A stretch of DNA of 64,000 nucleotides from Echinarachnius parma. Taxonomy: Eukaryota > Echinodermata > Echinoidea > Clypeasteroida > Echinarachniidae. Location of the stretch: positions 1 through 64,000 of the forward strand of contig JBAMJV010009072.1 of assembly GCA_037951105.1 (NCBI GenBank), written 5' to 3'. Shown here in pieces: positions 1-9,470 of this stretch. Every line of letters begins with the position of its first letter. Within the stretch, counting starts at the first letter, position 1. Made by a program: the position numbers and the translations under genes. A model generated the notes under the pieces. That model was not told where the DNA came from. It ran no database searches and saw only the letters and a list, made by a program, of their open reading frames with translations.

Positions 1-64
1 AAGCTATTTGGGACACAGTCCCCCGGCCCCGCCCCCCCCCCCCGCCCCCCCCCCCCCCCACCCC
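1..64. repeat. C-rich homopolymer tract
   Basis: Nearly pure C, with a few G and A interruptions, followed by a GTAGCTACGCCGCTGG-type end. The same style of poly-C ending in a 'GTAG..CCGC' sequence closes the GGCGGATCTA elements near 59.4 and 60.2 kb, so this may be the right end of such an element cut by the window start. Homopolymer lengths are likely unreliable in assembly. Confidence 0.6.
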
Positions 65-199
65 CGTAGCTACGCCGCTGGAGAATTATATGCATAACAT
101 AACTACGACATAACAATGTCGTAGTTAAAGACATATGTGACGTTTTATGGATATTCAACGTTACTTATTCAATATTTCTATATTTGTTTTCTTTTAAAG

Positions 200-1658
200 A
201 TGTCATCCGCGAGAACAAAACCAAGCCGTCAGCAAGTGTACCAATCTCTACCACAGTCGCTATTTCGTTCGTTGGCAGCAAGGCAATTTGTTGAAAACAT
301 CGTATAATTCTGAGAATTATCGAACAGTTTATTCACTAGTCCATGTAAGGACAGTGCTCTAATAGCACCGACACAAACAACATAAACCTCGTTCTGCCAC
401 TACCTAGCCACCACGAACATCAACATTGAGGATGCAACAACAACCATAATGGGCTACCACTATGTGCCGGGAAACAATATCCTATCACAGTTCATGTAAG
501 GAGATTGCTATACAATAGAGCTAGCCACTAAACTGCTGCCACAACCGACACAAACAACCTTAACACCACGAACGTCAATATATTTAGGCAGCAACATTCG
601 TCAACATCGCTACCACTATTCCTGGCGGGAAACAATATCCTATATCACAGTCCTTGTAAGGAGATTACTACAATAGAGCTAGCCACTACATTGTTGCCAC
701 AACCGACACAAACATCATTAACCACGTTCTAACACAAGCTTGCCACCACGAAAATCGATATAAAGGCTATAACAACCGCCATCATCGCTACCACTTCCTG
801 GCGGGAACTGATATCCCATCACAGTCCATGTAAGGAAACTGCTACAATAGAGCTAGCCACTAAATTGTTGCACAACCGACACAGACACAAGCTTGCCACC
901 ACGAAAATCGATATAAAGGCTATAGTCTGCAACACCAACCGCCACTATCGGCTACCACTGACTGTATTCGTCGTGAAAGTCTTACCACCACCCTAGCTAA
1001 AATGATGACGGTCGTTTGCCACAAATAGAGCTACCACGAATGGCCAGAAAGCGCAGCAACTACAACTAGTCGGAAATGTGGGCGGGGACTAGAAAGGTTG
1101 CCACAAAATACAAGTCGCCACTTTTGTCGCACGACAACCTTCAGCCACATCTGTACCAATATTGACACTGCCACAGCTGTTACCACCCGCAGGAATCTAA
1201 CTAGTTATGCTAATGTAGTAGCAACACGGCTACAATAATAGTCACCACAACCACAAACTACATTGTAACCGTGTAACTTTTGTTGGTGCTGATGGGAACT
1301 TCAACCACAGCGTGAAACCAGGGATATTACCACTACCGCCGCAATATATCCCCCGGCAGCTGCAACAATACTCTTATCAGTGCTAGTAGCAGCAACACCA
1401 TATCCAATAACACTCTCTACAACGACAAACTTCATTAGCAACATTGCAAATTATAGTGGCACTTCGCACTTCAAGCACAACGTGCAACGACGAATATACT
1501 CTTACCAGTGCTAGTCGCTACAACCACAAACTACAGCAACATCATTGCAACTTATATAAGTGCTACAATCTGTAACCACAAAAGTGCTACCACGGATATC
1601 ACCATAACCGCCGCAACGTCCACCACCAACTGCAGCAATATACTCTTACCAGTGCTAG
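200..1658 (+). repeat. AC-rich imperfect tandem repeats, possibly decayed coding repeats
   Basis: The stretch is rich in ACC/AAC/ACA triplets. Two repeat families are visible: units of about 160-175 bp between about 330 and 900, each with 'CATGTAAGGA' then 'AATAGAGCTAGCCACTA', and units of about 180 bp between about 1440 and 1790, with 'TACTCTTACCAGTGCTAGTC' and 'CAACATCATTGCAACTTATA'. An AG acceptor after a T-rich run (198-199) is followed by an ATG at 200 and a 35-codon frame ending at 307. Most of the repeat region carries stops in all frames, so if it ever coded for a Thr/Asn-rich protein it is now broken or intronic. Confidence 0.55.
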
Positions 1659-1958
1659 TCGCAGAAAGACAACATATCAGTCGCGACAACCACAAATTAC
1701 AGCAACATCATTGCAACTTATATAAGTGCTACAACCTTTAACCACAAAAGTGATACCACGAATATCACCATTGCCGCCGCAACGTCCACCACCAACGGCA
1801 ACAAGGGGCTCTACGATATGGAGGCCCTCGCCGTACCACCCCTACAACCCATTGGTCGCAAGAGGATCACAACTCGCAGCGGCGTGCCACAACTCACCAC
1901 TAAGAGTTCTACCGACCTGTTGCCGATCGAGATGCGACTCGGGACGAGTAAAGATGCT
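1659..1958 (+). CDS. Candidate coding exon, unknown protein
   Basis: A 100-codon frame opens after a TAG at 1656-1658 and runs to a consensus splice donor (GCT|GTAAGTAAA at 1958/1959). The first half is Thr/Asn/Ile-rich repeat sequence. The second half, from about 1797, is non-repetitive, richer in GC and protein-like, for example 'EALAVPPLQPIGRKRITTRS' and 'KSSTDLLPIEMRLGTSKDA'. The frame ends exactly at a codon boundary (phase 0), which matches the phase-0 start of candidate exon A at 18,519, so the two could belong to one plus-strand gene. I do not recognise the protein. The acceptor is not fixed; one option is the CAG at about 1661-1663. AC-rich sequence lacks stop codons by composition, so the open frame alone is weak. 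The donor and the change in composition are the better evidence. Confidence 0.42.
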
Positions 1959-2866
1959 GTAAGTAAACATGTAATTGTTCATGTGTATTAGTTATTTTTT
2001 TGTTTGTTCGTATGTTTGTGTGTGTGTTTGATTGTTCGTTTGTGTGTGTCTGTTCGTTCGTTTATTTGTTAGTTTGTTGATTTGTTTTGTTCATGCTTGT
2101 TAGTTACATCTTGTAAGTTTGATTGTTTGTTAGTTAGCTCGCGTGTTTGTTTGTAAATTAAAAAGGCTAACGATTGCGATAGGCGAAAATGCAATATTCA
2201 GGACTCACACAAATTATAGTCAGGTTATTCGAAAAGATTTGTTCAAATGTGAAGTGATCTATCAAATAATCGTTTTTCCCTAAAGATCCATTGATATCAT
2301 ATGATTCTCTTAAAAACTTAAAAAACCCGCCTACAATTTTTGTCTTAAGCATGGCCAATCTTCAATATTTAAGATAAGATCTCATGTTCGATGAATAAAG
2401 AGAAAATATAACCAAAATTATTAATTAAAAAGTAAACAAAACAAACTTTTAAAAAAGCGCTATCTATCCATGGTAAAATTTCGATCCTTTTCTAAAAAAT
2501 GATATAAATTATGTGAGCCTTCAGTCATATATCAATATGATTGCAAACTTCTTCTGAAAGATGTGTGATATTCTTTGGAAGAAAATGTATAATGTCTATT
2601 TAGGAAAAGGACTGATATTGATGTTTTACTTGATCAAGATCGTTCGTTAAAAAGAAATTTAAAAAGTATCTGAATTCGGATTCCATGGACACCCGAAGTA
2701 TACATTGACTAAAATCGCAAAGCGTATAGGTACTCGAAGGCAGTCCAATTAAATCTTAAATACATTTGAAAAAAAAACATTTCATTCTTCTGTTACCATA
2801 AGCCAAACAACACAAAACAAAAGAAGAGGAGCTTTTGCTCTCCTGACGATGCGAGTCGTATATTTG
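1959..2866. other. Non-coding, TTTG/TTCG-rich then AT-rich
   Basis: From about 1985 to 2160 the plus strand is an irregular GTTTGTT/GTTCGTT simple repeat. After that the DNA is AT-rich with no supported gene. A 'TCTTCTGTTACCATAAGCCAAACAACAC' type stretch near 2786-2815 resembles the inner end of MITE-A (see 8978), so a MITE fragment may be present. Confidence 0.5.
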
Positions 2867-3160
2867 TTTAAAATTCAAATCCAAATTCAAATTTAATTTT
2901 AGGTTTTCCCATCCATTTTCAAACTATCGTCATTCAAATTCATACAATGCTAACTTGAATTTCGTCCCGAGAAGTCAGGAAACTGCAATTGCTATTCGAT
3001 TTAGTCATTTACCATTTTCTAATTGATCAATGGTCATTCAAATTCAAAATTGGCTCATTCTAATTCGTCATTTCGCAACGGGATTCGTCCCAACTGGTTA
3101 TAAAACGCGCAATGTAAAGTTCGAATTCGTCATTGATCATTCGATTAAAGAGGATAGACT
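2867..3160. repeat. ATTCAAATTC-motif repeat DNA
   Basis: The motif CATTCAAATTC or a close variant recurs every 20-60 bp (2870s, 2932, 3033, 3120s), together with 'TAGGTTTTCCC' at 2902. The GAATTCG-rich element described at 15,900 is built in the same way, so this looks like a diverged member of that family. No terminal repeats or target-site duplication could be fixed. Confidence 0.4.
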
Positions 3161-3309
3161 AAAATTGTGTACATTTCCGGGACACAAAATAAACATAGAC
3201 AAAGGCCCGAATTCTCAATAGTGGCTCAACTTGAGCCCGTCCTAAAAAGGCAAAGACTACCGGTAACCATTAAACCCACTTTGCACAAGCAGAGCTATTG
3301 TCTCGTTGC

Positions 3310-3610
3310 TATGGTCCCCAGAGATATTCTAATGGTTTCCTTTCATTATCAAGTCAATCCCTTGAGTTCTGAGTATAGCCATCAGGACAATGGGTGTTTT
3401 GAAATTCAGTCGTAGTATAGTCTGTCATCAGCCAAATTGCGTCCTGGATCATCCTGGACATTGTATTGCGTGTGACCAGTTATACTATGACTGAATTTCA
3501 AAGGGTCCATTGTCCTGATGCCTATAATCATAACTCAAGCTAAACATTTTGAAACCACTGTCGACTGTTTTGACCCACCTCTTTCCACGGGACCATATAA
3601 AACGTCATCC
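3310..3610. repeat. Long imperfect inverted repeat (foldback)
   Basis: The left arm around 3314-3425 and the right arm around 3470-3600 are reverse complements. Matching blocks include 'CATCAGGACAATGG' (3382) against 'CCATTGTCCTGATG' (3508), 'TTTGAAATTCAGTC' against 'GACTGAATTTCAAA', and 'ATGGTCCC' against 'GGGACCAT'. The structure looks like a non-autonomous foldback element. Ends and target-site duplication are not defined. Confidence 0.6.
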
Positions 3611-3937
3611 GAGCGCGAGCGCATCCTATAGTGTGCACTATCAAAAGCGAGTTAACTGTAACCGCTGTTGTTGAATCTGCTGCTATGTCAGTGGTTACAT
3701 AACCCGCTTTTGTTTAGTGCAAATTGAATAACGTTTTATGCGGTATCTTTGGATAACATGAGAGGTTCCAGTGGTCAGTCAAAACAGATAGTAGCGGTTT
3801 TAACAAAATTGATTATTTCCATTATTAGTTATAGCCAAGATGAAAACATCTGACAATAAGTGACGTGAATTATGCAAATATGAGTAAAGGTATACTATTA
3901 TTATAGCAAGCGAAAAGGCCAGCGTTTTGCTCTCATT
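3611..3937. other. Non-coding spacer
   Basis: No gene seen. The stretch at about 3780-3920 (AAAACAGATAGTAGCGGTTT, then 'GCGAAAAGGCCAGCGTTTTGCTC') recurs at about 8345-8500, so both lie in a shared dispersed repeat. Confidence 0.45.
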
Positions 3938-4332
3938 TAATCCGGGAAAGACGATAATGTGATCGTGATGTGATCGATCAGATACATTTACGTGATCGAT
4001 TAACTCTTAATACCGATCAATCTTATCATTCTACAGGCAGAACTCGAACATAAATATCGTGCATTTCCTTATCCATCCTCTTAATCAATGAATGTGAATG
4101 TTTAATTATAATTATATGCATGATTATATGAGTTAAATACTCATTTACGAATATATTGATCATAAACCTTTCTTTGAACAAAGTAAAAGTATGTAAAATA
4201 GTAACCATCATATTTTTAAAGATAATGTAATATATATATTCTGAGTCACTCTTACTCGGGGAACTCGTGATGCATGCATGTAAATGCATGTAAATTTTGA
4301 CGGGTAACGCATTATTGTGTACGCTACCCTAT
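3938..4332. mobile_element. Family D repeat, copy 1
   Basis: Family D runs from 'CCGGGAAAGACGA' to 'GTGTACGCTACC'. Its inner signature is two TGATCGATCA palindromes about 20 bp apart, then 'TTCCTTATCYACCCTCTTAAT', 'CCTTGAACAAAGT' and 'GACGGGTAACGCATTATT'. Ten copies lie in the window (3.9, 5.3, 11.55, 14.1, 16.3, 17.7, 33.6, 37.6, 39.8 and 41.2 kb). In most of them an ATT or GAT microsatellite and a GAATTCG-rich segment lie on the left, so the microsatellite is probably internal to a larger non-autonomous element. The class is not known to me. Confidence 0.7.
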
Positions 4333-4384
4333 AATTAATATGTACGTACTGTACTGTACTACTCCATGTGTCCACATTCAGTAC

Positions 4385-4836
4385 ATTTTGAAATGGAGCT
4401 AAGTTGGGAAATGATGTGTGAACGTACATGCGAGGTAACCATTCATGGTTGACTGAGCAAGAATGGTTAGTTCAAGAGTCAAAATAGTAATATAGGTTTT
4501 CCCGGCCAATTTCGCAAAATTTTCATTCGTTTTGATAAGCGTGTCGTTCAATTTCACGAAATTAAAGGGATAGTTGAGTTTTGGTAAAGAGAGTACAGTT
4601 TTGGTCAAACTTAATTTTAGTAACCAAAACCTGCACCATTACATTACAAACTTATAGTTATAACTCCACCATGCTCGAAGGGAATACAAAATTACAAATG
4701 ACTGAGTAAAAAGCCTGTCATCATTCAAAAAGCGCTATTAAAACACAAGAGGGCGCTCTCTAATAAGTCATTGGTTTCAACCATTTTTCATAAAAAATTA
4801 TGCATGTGATGTTTTGTTGAAATAATGATTTCTCTG
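4385..4836. mobile_element. Family E fragment joined to truncated MITE-C
   Basis: 'GAAATGATGTGTG..CGAGGTAACCATTCATGGTTGACTGAGC' starts family E, which also occurs at 7976, 15,110, 16,785, 38,610 and 40,280. At about 4563 it passes into 'TTAAAGGGATAGTTGAGTTTTGG', the diverged left terminus of MITE-C (see 20,053), and follows MITE-C through 'CTCCACCATGCTCGAA' and 'AGAGGGCGCTCTCTAA' to about 4835. There a palindromic element interrupts it. Confidence 0.65.
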
Positions 4837-5058
4837 ATCCTCTGAACACTGAGACATTCTCGCCCCACGGCCTCTCATAGATAATAGAACCGCATGACTG
4901 CTCTCCCTTTTATAAAGAAGACAATGTTGTGTTATCGAGTACCCCGTACTCGCGAATTCGTCTTCCTTATCAAAGGGAGAACTGTCATGCGGTTCTTCTG
5001 TACAGCTAATTCTATGGGAGGCCGTGGGGCGAGAATGCCTCAGTGTTCCGAGGATCGC
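4837..5058. mobile_element. Palindromic element with arms of about 90 bp
   Basis: The left arm begins 'GATCCTCTGAACACTGAG' and contains 'CATTCTCGCCCCACGGCCTC' (4854-4875) and 'GAACCGCATGAC'. The right arm has the complements, with 'GAGGCCGTGGGGCGAGAATG' at about 5020-5038 and 'CACTGAGG' as its complement to 5058. The central ~40 bp is unpaired. The long open frame at 4894-5217 crosses the palindrome and is not taken as a gene. Confidence 0.65.
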
Positions 5059-5275
5059 TGGAGACGAAAAAGTAGCAAATTTAGGAAACGACATTGCCTC
5101 AGAAGAATGGCCCTAGGATCCAAACGCCTTACCCAAAATCAATGCTTATGGTATAATTTTGTTGGAAAAAGAATGTTCTACCCAATCAGACAAGAAACAA
5201 TGACATTTGTTCGATAATGTTGATGAAATTAACGATCGTAGGTGTTGCATTCTTTATGGGACACCCTGCATTATA

Positions 5276-5650
5276 ACATCCCGGGAAAGACGAGTATTCA
5301 AATGTGATCGATCAGACATATTTAAGTGATCGATCAACCCTTAATAACAAGCAACCTTATCATTCTAATGACAGAAGTAGAACAGAAATATCGTACATTT
5401 CCTTATCTACCCTCTTAATTGATACAAATTGATATTTAAATAAATGAATACTTACAATTGTATTCATGATTATATGATCATAAACTTTTCCTTGAACAAA
5501 AAGGAAATATGTAAACAGTAACGATCATTTTTTTTAAACAATGTAATATATACATTCTGAGTCACTCGCACAGAGTGAAATTCCTTTAATCTGATCGAAT
5601 CAGATTGAATTTTGGCGGGTAACGCATTATTTTGTATGCTACCCTAAAAC
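5276..5650. mobile_element. Family D repeat, copy 2
   Basis: This has the complete family D order: 'CCCGGGAAAGACGAGTATTC', paired TGATCGATCA motifs at about 5307 and 5331, 'CTTATCTACCCTCTTAAT', and an ending of 'GGCGGGTAACGCATTATT' and 'GTATGCTACCC'. It is closest to the copy at 16,340. Confidence 0.7.
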
Positions 5651-5724
5651 CGGTGTAGTATTATATCCATCGACGGTAGAACACCATTTTTGTAAGATCA
5701 CATCAAAGATCCTACATACACAAG

Positions 5725-5937
5725 ATGCTCAACTCTCCCGATTTTACACGGCCGCTGGTGAAACGGAAGCGGAAGCGGTATTTGAGCACATGGAGTCTGC
5801 CGCCCGCTAGCGTTGAGCGGGTAAACTCGAACAAGCGTCAGAAGACTTCTGGCGGGTGGCGTACGCTGGCGGGTGTCAACCTGGGAATTTGTGAAATTAT
5901 ATTCAGCGCTTTTACTTTCAAACTATTCTTAATGTGA
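5725..5937 (+). CDS. Possible small exon with a basic stretch
   Basis: A GC-rich island of about 150 bp in AT-rich DNA encodes 70 codons from an ATG at 5725, including 'PLVKRKRKRYLSTWSLPP' and 'NSNKRQKTSGGWRTLAG'. The Lys/Arg run would suit a nuclear localisation signal. An AG lies directly before the ATG, and GG|GTGTCA near 5872 could be a donor. After about 5890 the frame is AT-rich and probably not coding. No family recognised. It may be a chance frame, a processed fragment or a real exon. Confidence 0.25.
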   Translation: MLNSPDFTRPLVKRKRKRYLSTWSLPPASVERVNSNKRQKTSGGWRTLAGVNLGICEIIFSAFTFKLFLM

Positions 5938-6846
5938 ATAAAAGTATAAATTTTTGGAATGGAAAGTATAGTCAAAGAATCCATTTTTTTAAATATTATA
6001 TTTCACTCAAAATGCTAGCTTTTCTTCTTTTTTTTAAAGAAAATGGCAAGAAATATTGGTCAACTTCACTTGTTCGTTGAAATTTTTGATTTTTGAGTTT
6101 AAAATGCTAAACTCGCTTGAAAATCGGATACAACTCTTGAAAGGTTTGTTATATTTTGAATTTAAGCAATTTAAAATCTGAATTGATGAAAAAGGTAATA
6201 ACTTAATGTTTTGCCTCTTTCCGGTAAAAAAATAAAGCCCAACTCAATCCTTTTGGAAAAAACAAACAAGCCTGATTTTCTAGCAATTTGAGCATTTTAA
6301 CTCAAATTATTTAAGTTTCTTAGCCACAAAAAATTTTCATTTTTTGTTTTGTTTTTGCCATTTTCTTTAAAAGAAAAATATCTATTTTTAGGAACAAAAT
6401 AAACGGGCCTTTAGCTGCAGCTTAATATCACAGCTTATCATTATGAATATCTCAAGATTTCATTTCAATCTGAGAATTTCATCTGCTCTTTTTTTTCAAT
6501 GGGATGGGTTCAGTTATGTGAGTATACATTTGACCATGCATGGCCAACGTCACCAAATATAATGAGCTCATTAAATGACAATGGTTTCTTTAATTTATTC
6601 AGCGGTTTCTTCAATTTAATCCATAGTTCTCAATAGAGTTTTCACACCTTCCCGGGATCCTTCAGGCTACACAACAGGGGCTGTCAGTTCAAACTTCTAA
6701 CTCAACATGGTATTTACAGAAATAGAGACGGCTTAGATATAAACTGGACCTCTATTTATTTGGATTTTCATGATTGAAACAACTACAATAAAATTATGAC
6801 AATACACAATACTGATTAAGAGTTACACTTACGTTACTTATTCAGC
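5938..6846. other. AT-rich intergenic DNA
   Basis: Poly-A and poly-T runs, no credible coding frame, no terminal repeats recognised. Confidence 0.5.
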
Positions 6847-7164
6847 TTTCTGGATTTGAGTAAAGCTTTTGACTCTATCAATCACAATATTATTTTACAT
6901 AAAGAAAAATCTTACGAATTAAGAAGTATAGTACTTTCATGGTTTGAAAATTATCTTAAGCACCGCTATCAAATCGCAGTATATAAAAATGTTTGTTCTG
7001 AACTGTTACAAGTTACATGTGGAGTACCCCAAGGATCAATTCTAGAACCACTTCTATTCTTACTATTCATAAATAATTCAGTTAATTGTCCCCATACTCT
7101 TAAATTTGTGCTTTTTGCTGCTGATACCAATATTCTTTTTTCTCACAATGATATTAATACCTTA
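6847..7164 (+). pseudogene. LINE reverse transcriptase fragment (fingers/palm)
   Basis: Translation from 6847 gives the conserved RT blocks of non-LTR retrotransposons: 'FLDLSKAFDSINHNII', then 'WFENYLKHRYQ', 'VTCGVPQGSILEPLLFLLFI' and the active-site region 'LFAADTNILFS'. In the family the catalytic box is F/YxDD. Here the first Asp is Ala (FAAD), and the usual Gly of 'GSILGP' is Glu, so the enzyme would be inactive. The frame is cut at about 7165 by an antisense LINE tail and resumes at 7608. The clade is Jockey/CR1-like by motif style; an exact placement is not possible by eye. Confidence 0.85.
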
Positions 7165-7605
7165 TAATAATAATAATAATAAATAATAAGTAACATTTAT
7201 AAAGCGCTTAATACATATGTTTCTAAGCGCTGTACATGAGGAAATACAAGAGTAAGATAAGAACAATTTAGAAGAAAATGATAATTATAGAGTTTTGCAC
7301 AATCCAGTGAAGTTACAAGTACAGGATATTACAATTTATATTGACATTACAATAAGTATAGTAATACATAAATACAATTGGGCAAACATTATAAGTGAAA
7401 GGTCAAAGTTAAGCCAGTTTCATAAATTACTGACATAATAAATTACCGGGATAACAAACACAATTTACATGATTTAACAACAAAAATTATTCGGCTTGGG
7501 TGAAAAGGTGTGTCTTGAGGAGAGATTTGAATGAGTCCAGTGTTGGGGCGTCACGAATGTGTATGGGGAGATTGTTCCAGAGTTTAGGGGCGATGACGGA
7601 GAAAT
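7165..7605 (-). mobile_element. 5'-truncated LINE, antisense: ORF2 C-terminus, 3'UTR and (TTA)n tail
   Basis: Read on the minus strand from 7605, the sequence encodes 'VIAPKLWNNLPIHIRDA' and then 'TLDSFKSLLKTHLFTQAE' followed by a stop at about 7490. This is the characteristic C-terminal end of CR1/Jockey-type LINE polymerases. After it come about 320 bp of non-coding 3' sequence with 'GCGCTTAGAAACATATG', and a TTA-rich simple tail ending at 7165. It interrupts the plus-strand RT between codons for 'NDINTL' and 'IINNEMKH'. No clear target-site duplication is seen, which is usual for LINEs with microsatellite tails. Confidence 0.8.
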
Positions 7606-7607
7606 GT

Positions 7608-7975
7608 CAAATTATAAATAATGAAATGAAACATGTATCACTATATGGTTCAATTGTAATAAATTGTCTCTTAATACTTCTAAATATAATTTCATTTACT
7701 ACCATCATAAGCAAAGTGCTATTTCAAATGATTCAATAAATTCCTTAATAATTAAAATTAATGATATTCTAATTCAGCGTGTTCAATCAACTTATTTCTT
7801 AGGTGTAATTATTGACCAACATTTAGCCTGGAAAGATTATATACTTGCCATTTCAAACAAAATATCAAAGAGTATTGGTGTCATCAGTAAATTAAGTCAT
7901 ATCTTTCCCCAAAATATATTGATTTTTATTATATAATACCATGATCCTGCCAATTTTAATGTACTGTAATCAGCG
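7608..7975 (+). pseudogene. LINE reverse transcriptase fragment, continued (thumb)
   Basis: The interrupted RT continues: 'QIINNEMKHVS', a frameshift at about 7643-7648, then 'WFNCNKLSLNTSKYNF', 'QSTYFLGVIIDQHLAWKD' and 'ISNKISKSIGVISKLSHIFP', and after a stop 'MILPILMYC' near 7940-7970. These are the post-palm and thumb blocks of LINE RTs. The copy ends abruptly where family E begins. With 6847-7164 it forms one old LINE copy disabled by point changes, a frameshift and the inserted antisense LINE. Confidence 0.8.
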
Positions 7976-8300
7976 CAAGTTGAATAGGGAAATGATGTGT
8001 GGACATGCGAGGTAACCATTCATGGTTGACTGAGCAAGAATGGAATAGTTCAAGAGTCAACATAGTAATATAGGTTTTCTCGGCCAATTTCGCAAAATTT
8101 TCATTCGTTTTGATAAGCGTGTCGTTCAATTTCACGAAATTAAAGGGATAGTTGAGTTTTGGTAAAGAGAGTACAGTTTTGGTCAAACTTAATTTTAGTA
8201 ACCAAAACCTGCACCATTATAGTTATAACTCCACCATGCTCGAAGGGAATACAAAATTACAAATGACTAAGTAAAAGCCTGTTATCATTCAATAAGAGCC
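7976..8300. mobile_element. Family E / truncated MITE-C, second copy
   Basis: Matches 4390-4700 closely, including 'GTAACCATTCATGGTTGACT', 'GATAAGCGTGTCGTTCAATT' and 'AAAGGGATAGTTGAGTTTTG'. An 8-bp stretch (ACATTACA) present near 4640 is missing here at about 8217. It ends within MITE-C internal sequence. Confidence 0.65.
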
Positions 8301-8977
8301 GTCAGTATATTTTTGAATTGTTAACGGCTGGTGCAAAATTATCAAAACAGATGATAGTGGTTTTAACAAAATTAATTATTTCCATTATTAGTAATATCCA
8401 AGATGAAACATCCGACAGGAAGCGACGGGAATTGTGACACTTATCTGTAAGGGTATAATATTATAGTAAGCGAAAAAGCCAGTGTTTTGCTCCTATTTAA
8501 TGGACAATTAAACCCAATCAAACTGTTGCTTTCTTATACTTCCCGGTCGGCACACCCGGTAGATGTCCGATGCATTGAAAAGCCGCATGCAGCTTTTCTG
8601 TTGTGATTCTGACGAGCTTATACTGATTGCTTGATCGAAATGAATGCATAGATGGTTTATAAGCTTTCCAAAAGACTATCCCATTGATGTGCAACTGTGG
8701 AAAAAAAAAAAAACTAATTTCCGAGTTAGTAGCATGATCGAACGTTGCTTAAACCATCCTTAAACATAGTTTAACTCAGTCCCATACTGCACACGTTAAA
8801 GTTAAACCCGCCTTAAACCCACCTTAAACCTTGGATCGTTAAACCCGACTTCAGAATATGGAATTTCGACTTGAGGTTTAAAACCTGCCTTGAACTTTGC
8901 TTAAACTTGAAGTTTAACTAAACCTGCCTCCAGAATACCGTCCAGAGAGATTAGGAGGAATAATCTCTGAAAGTTAA
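8301..8977. other. Repeat-derived spacer
   Basis: No gene. 8345-8500 repeats the DNA at 3780-3920. 8745-8945 is dense in 'TTAAAC' / 'AAACCTGCCT' phrases ending in 'CCAGAATACCGTCCAG', which looks like the end of an unidentified MITE; no partner terminus was found. Confidence 0.4.
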
Positions 8978-9466
8978 AGTGATCCCTGTAAAGTGTCAGA
9001 TATTGCAAAAAAATGACATTTGAGACTTCAATCCTATATCAATATCATTGTAAAATACAGTTGAAAGATTTGTGAAAGTTTGAAAGAAAACGAATATTGA
9101 GTTCATAGTTTACCACCGAATACTGATGGCCTGCCGTATATTTGTCGCAGTAATAATCGTCCGTTTGACGATATCCGCACCCGTCTGTACAGACGGTACC
9201 GAATTCGCGCGCGCTCGGCTCAACAGTCGGGTACATCGATCGCGTGGCGCGCCGGCTTGACGTGTTCAGCTACGGCAATAATTGTACTTTTTACCAATGG
9301 CGTTTGGCAACGCCTTTGAGATGATGATTTTCAATGATAATTATTTTCATACTAAAGGGACATTTGAAAAAATCAAACCATATTTTATTCTTCTCTTACC
9401 ATAAGCTAAACAACCCGGCAGAAGAGAAACGAGGAAGCTCCAAGTAATTTTCATGGAGTTAGACAC
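8978..9466 (-). mobile_element. MITE-A, inverted copy, TTAA at both sides
   Basis: The left end is TTAA|AGTGATCCCTGTAAAGTGTC (TTAA at 8974-8977). The inside matches the reverse complement of the MITE-A copies at 14,507 and 38,000, with 'TTCTCTTACCATAAGCTAAA' at about 9393. The right end is shortened: 'GGAGTTAGACAC|TTAA', lacking the CAGGTATGACT-type terminus. The TTAA at 9467-9470 is shared with MITE-B, which starts at 9471. TTAA target-site duplications are typical of piggyBac-superfamily elements. Confidence 0.75.
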
Positions 9467-9470
9467 TTAA

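Noticed and set aside
4894..5217. 107-codon frame
   Set aside because: Crosses a palindromic element; arms explain the open frame on both strands.
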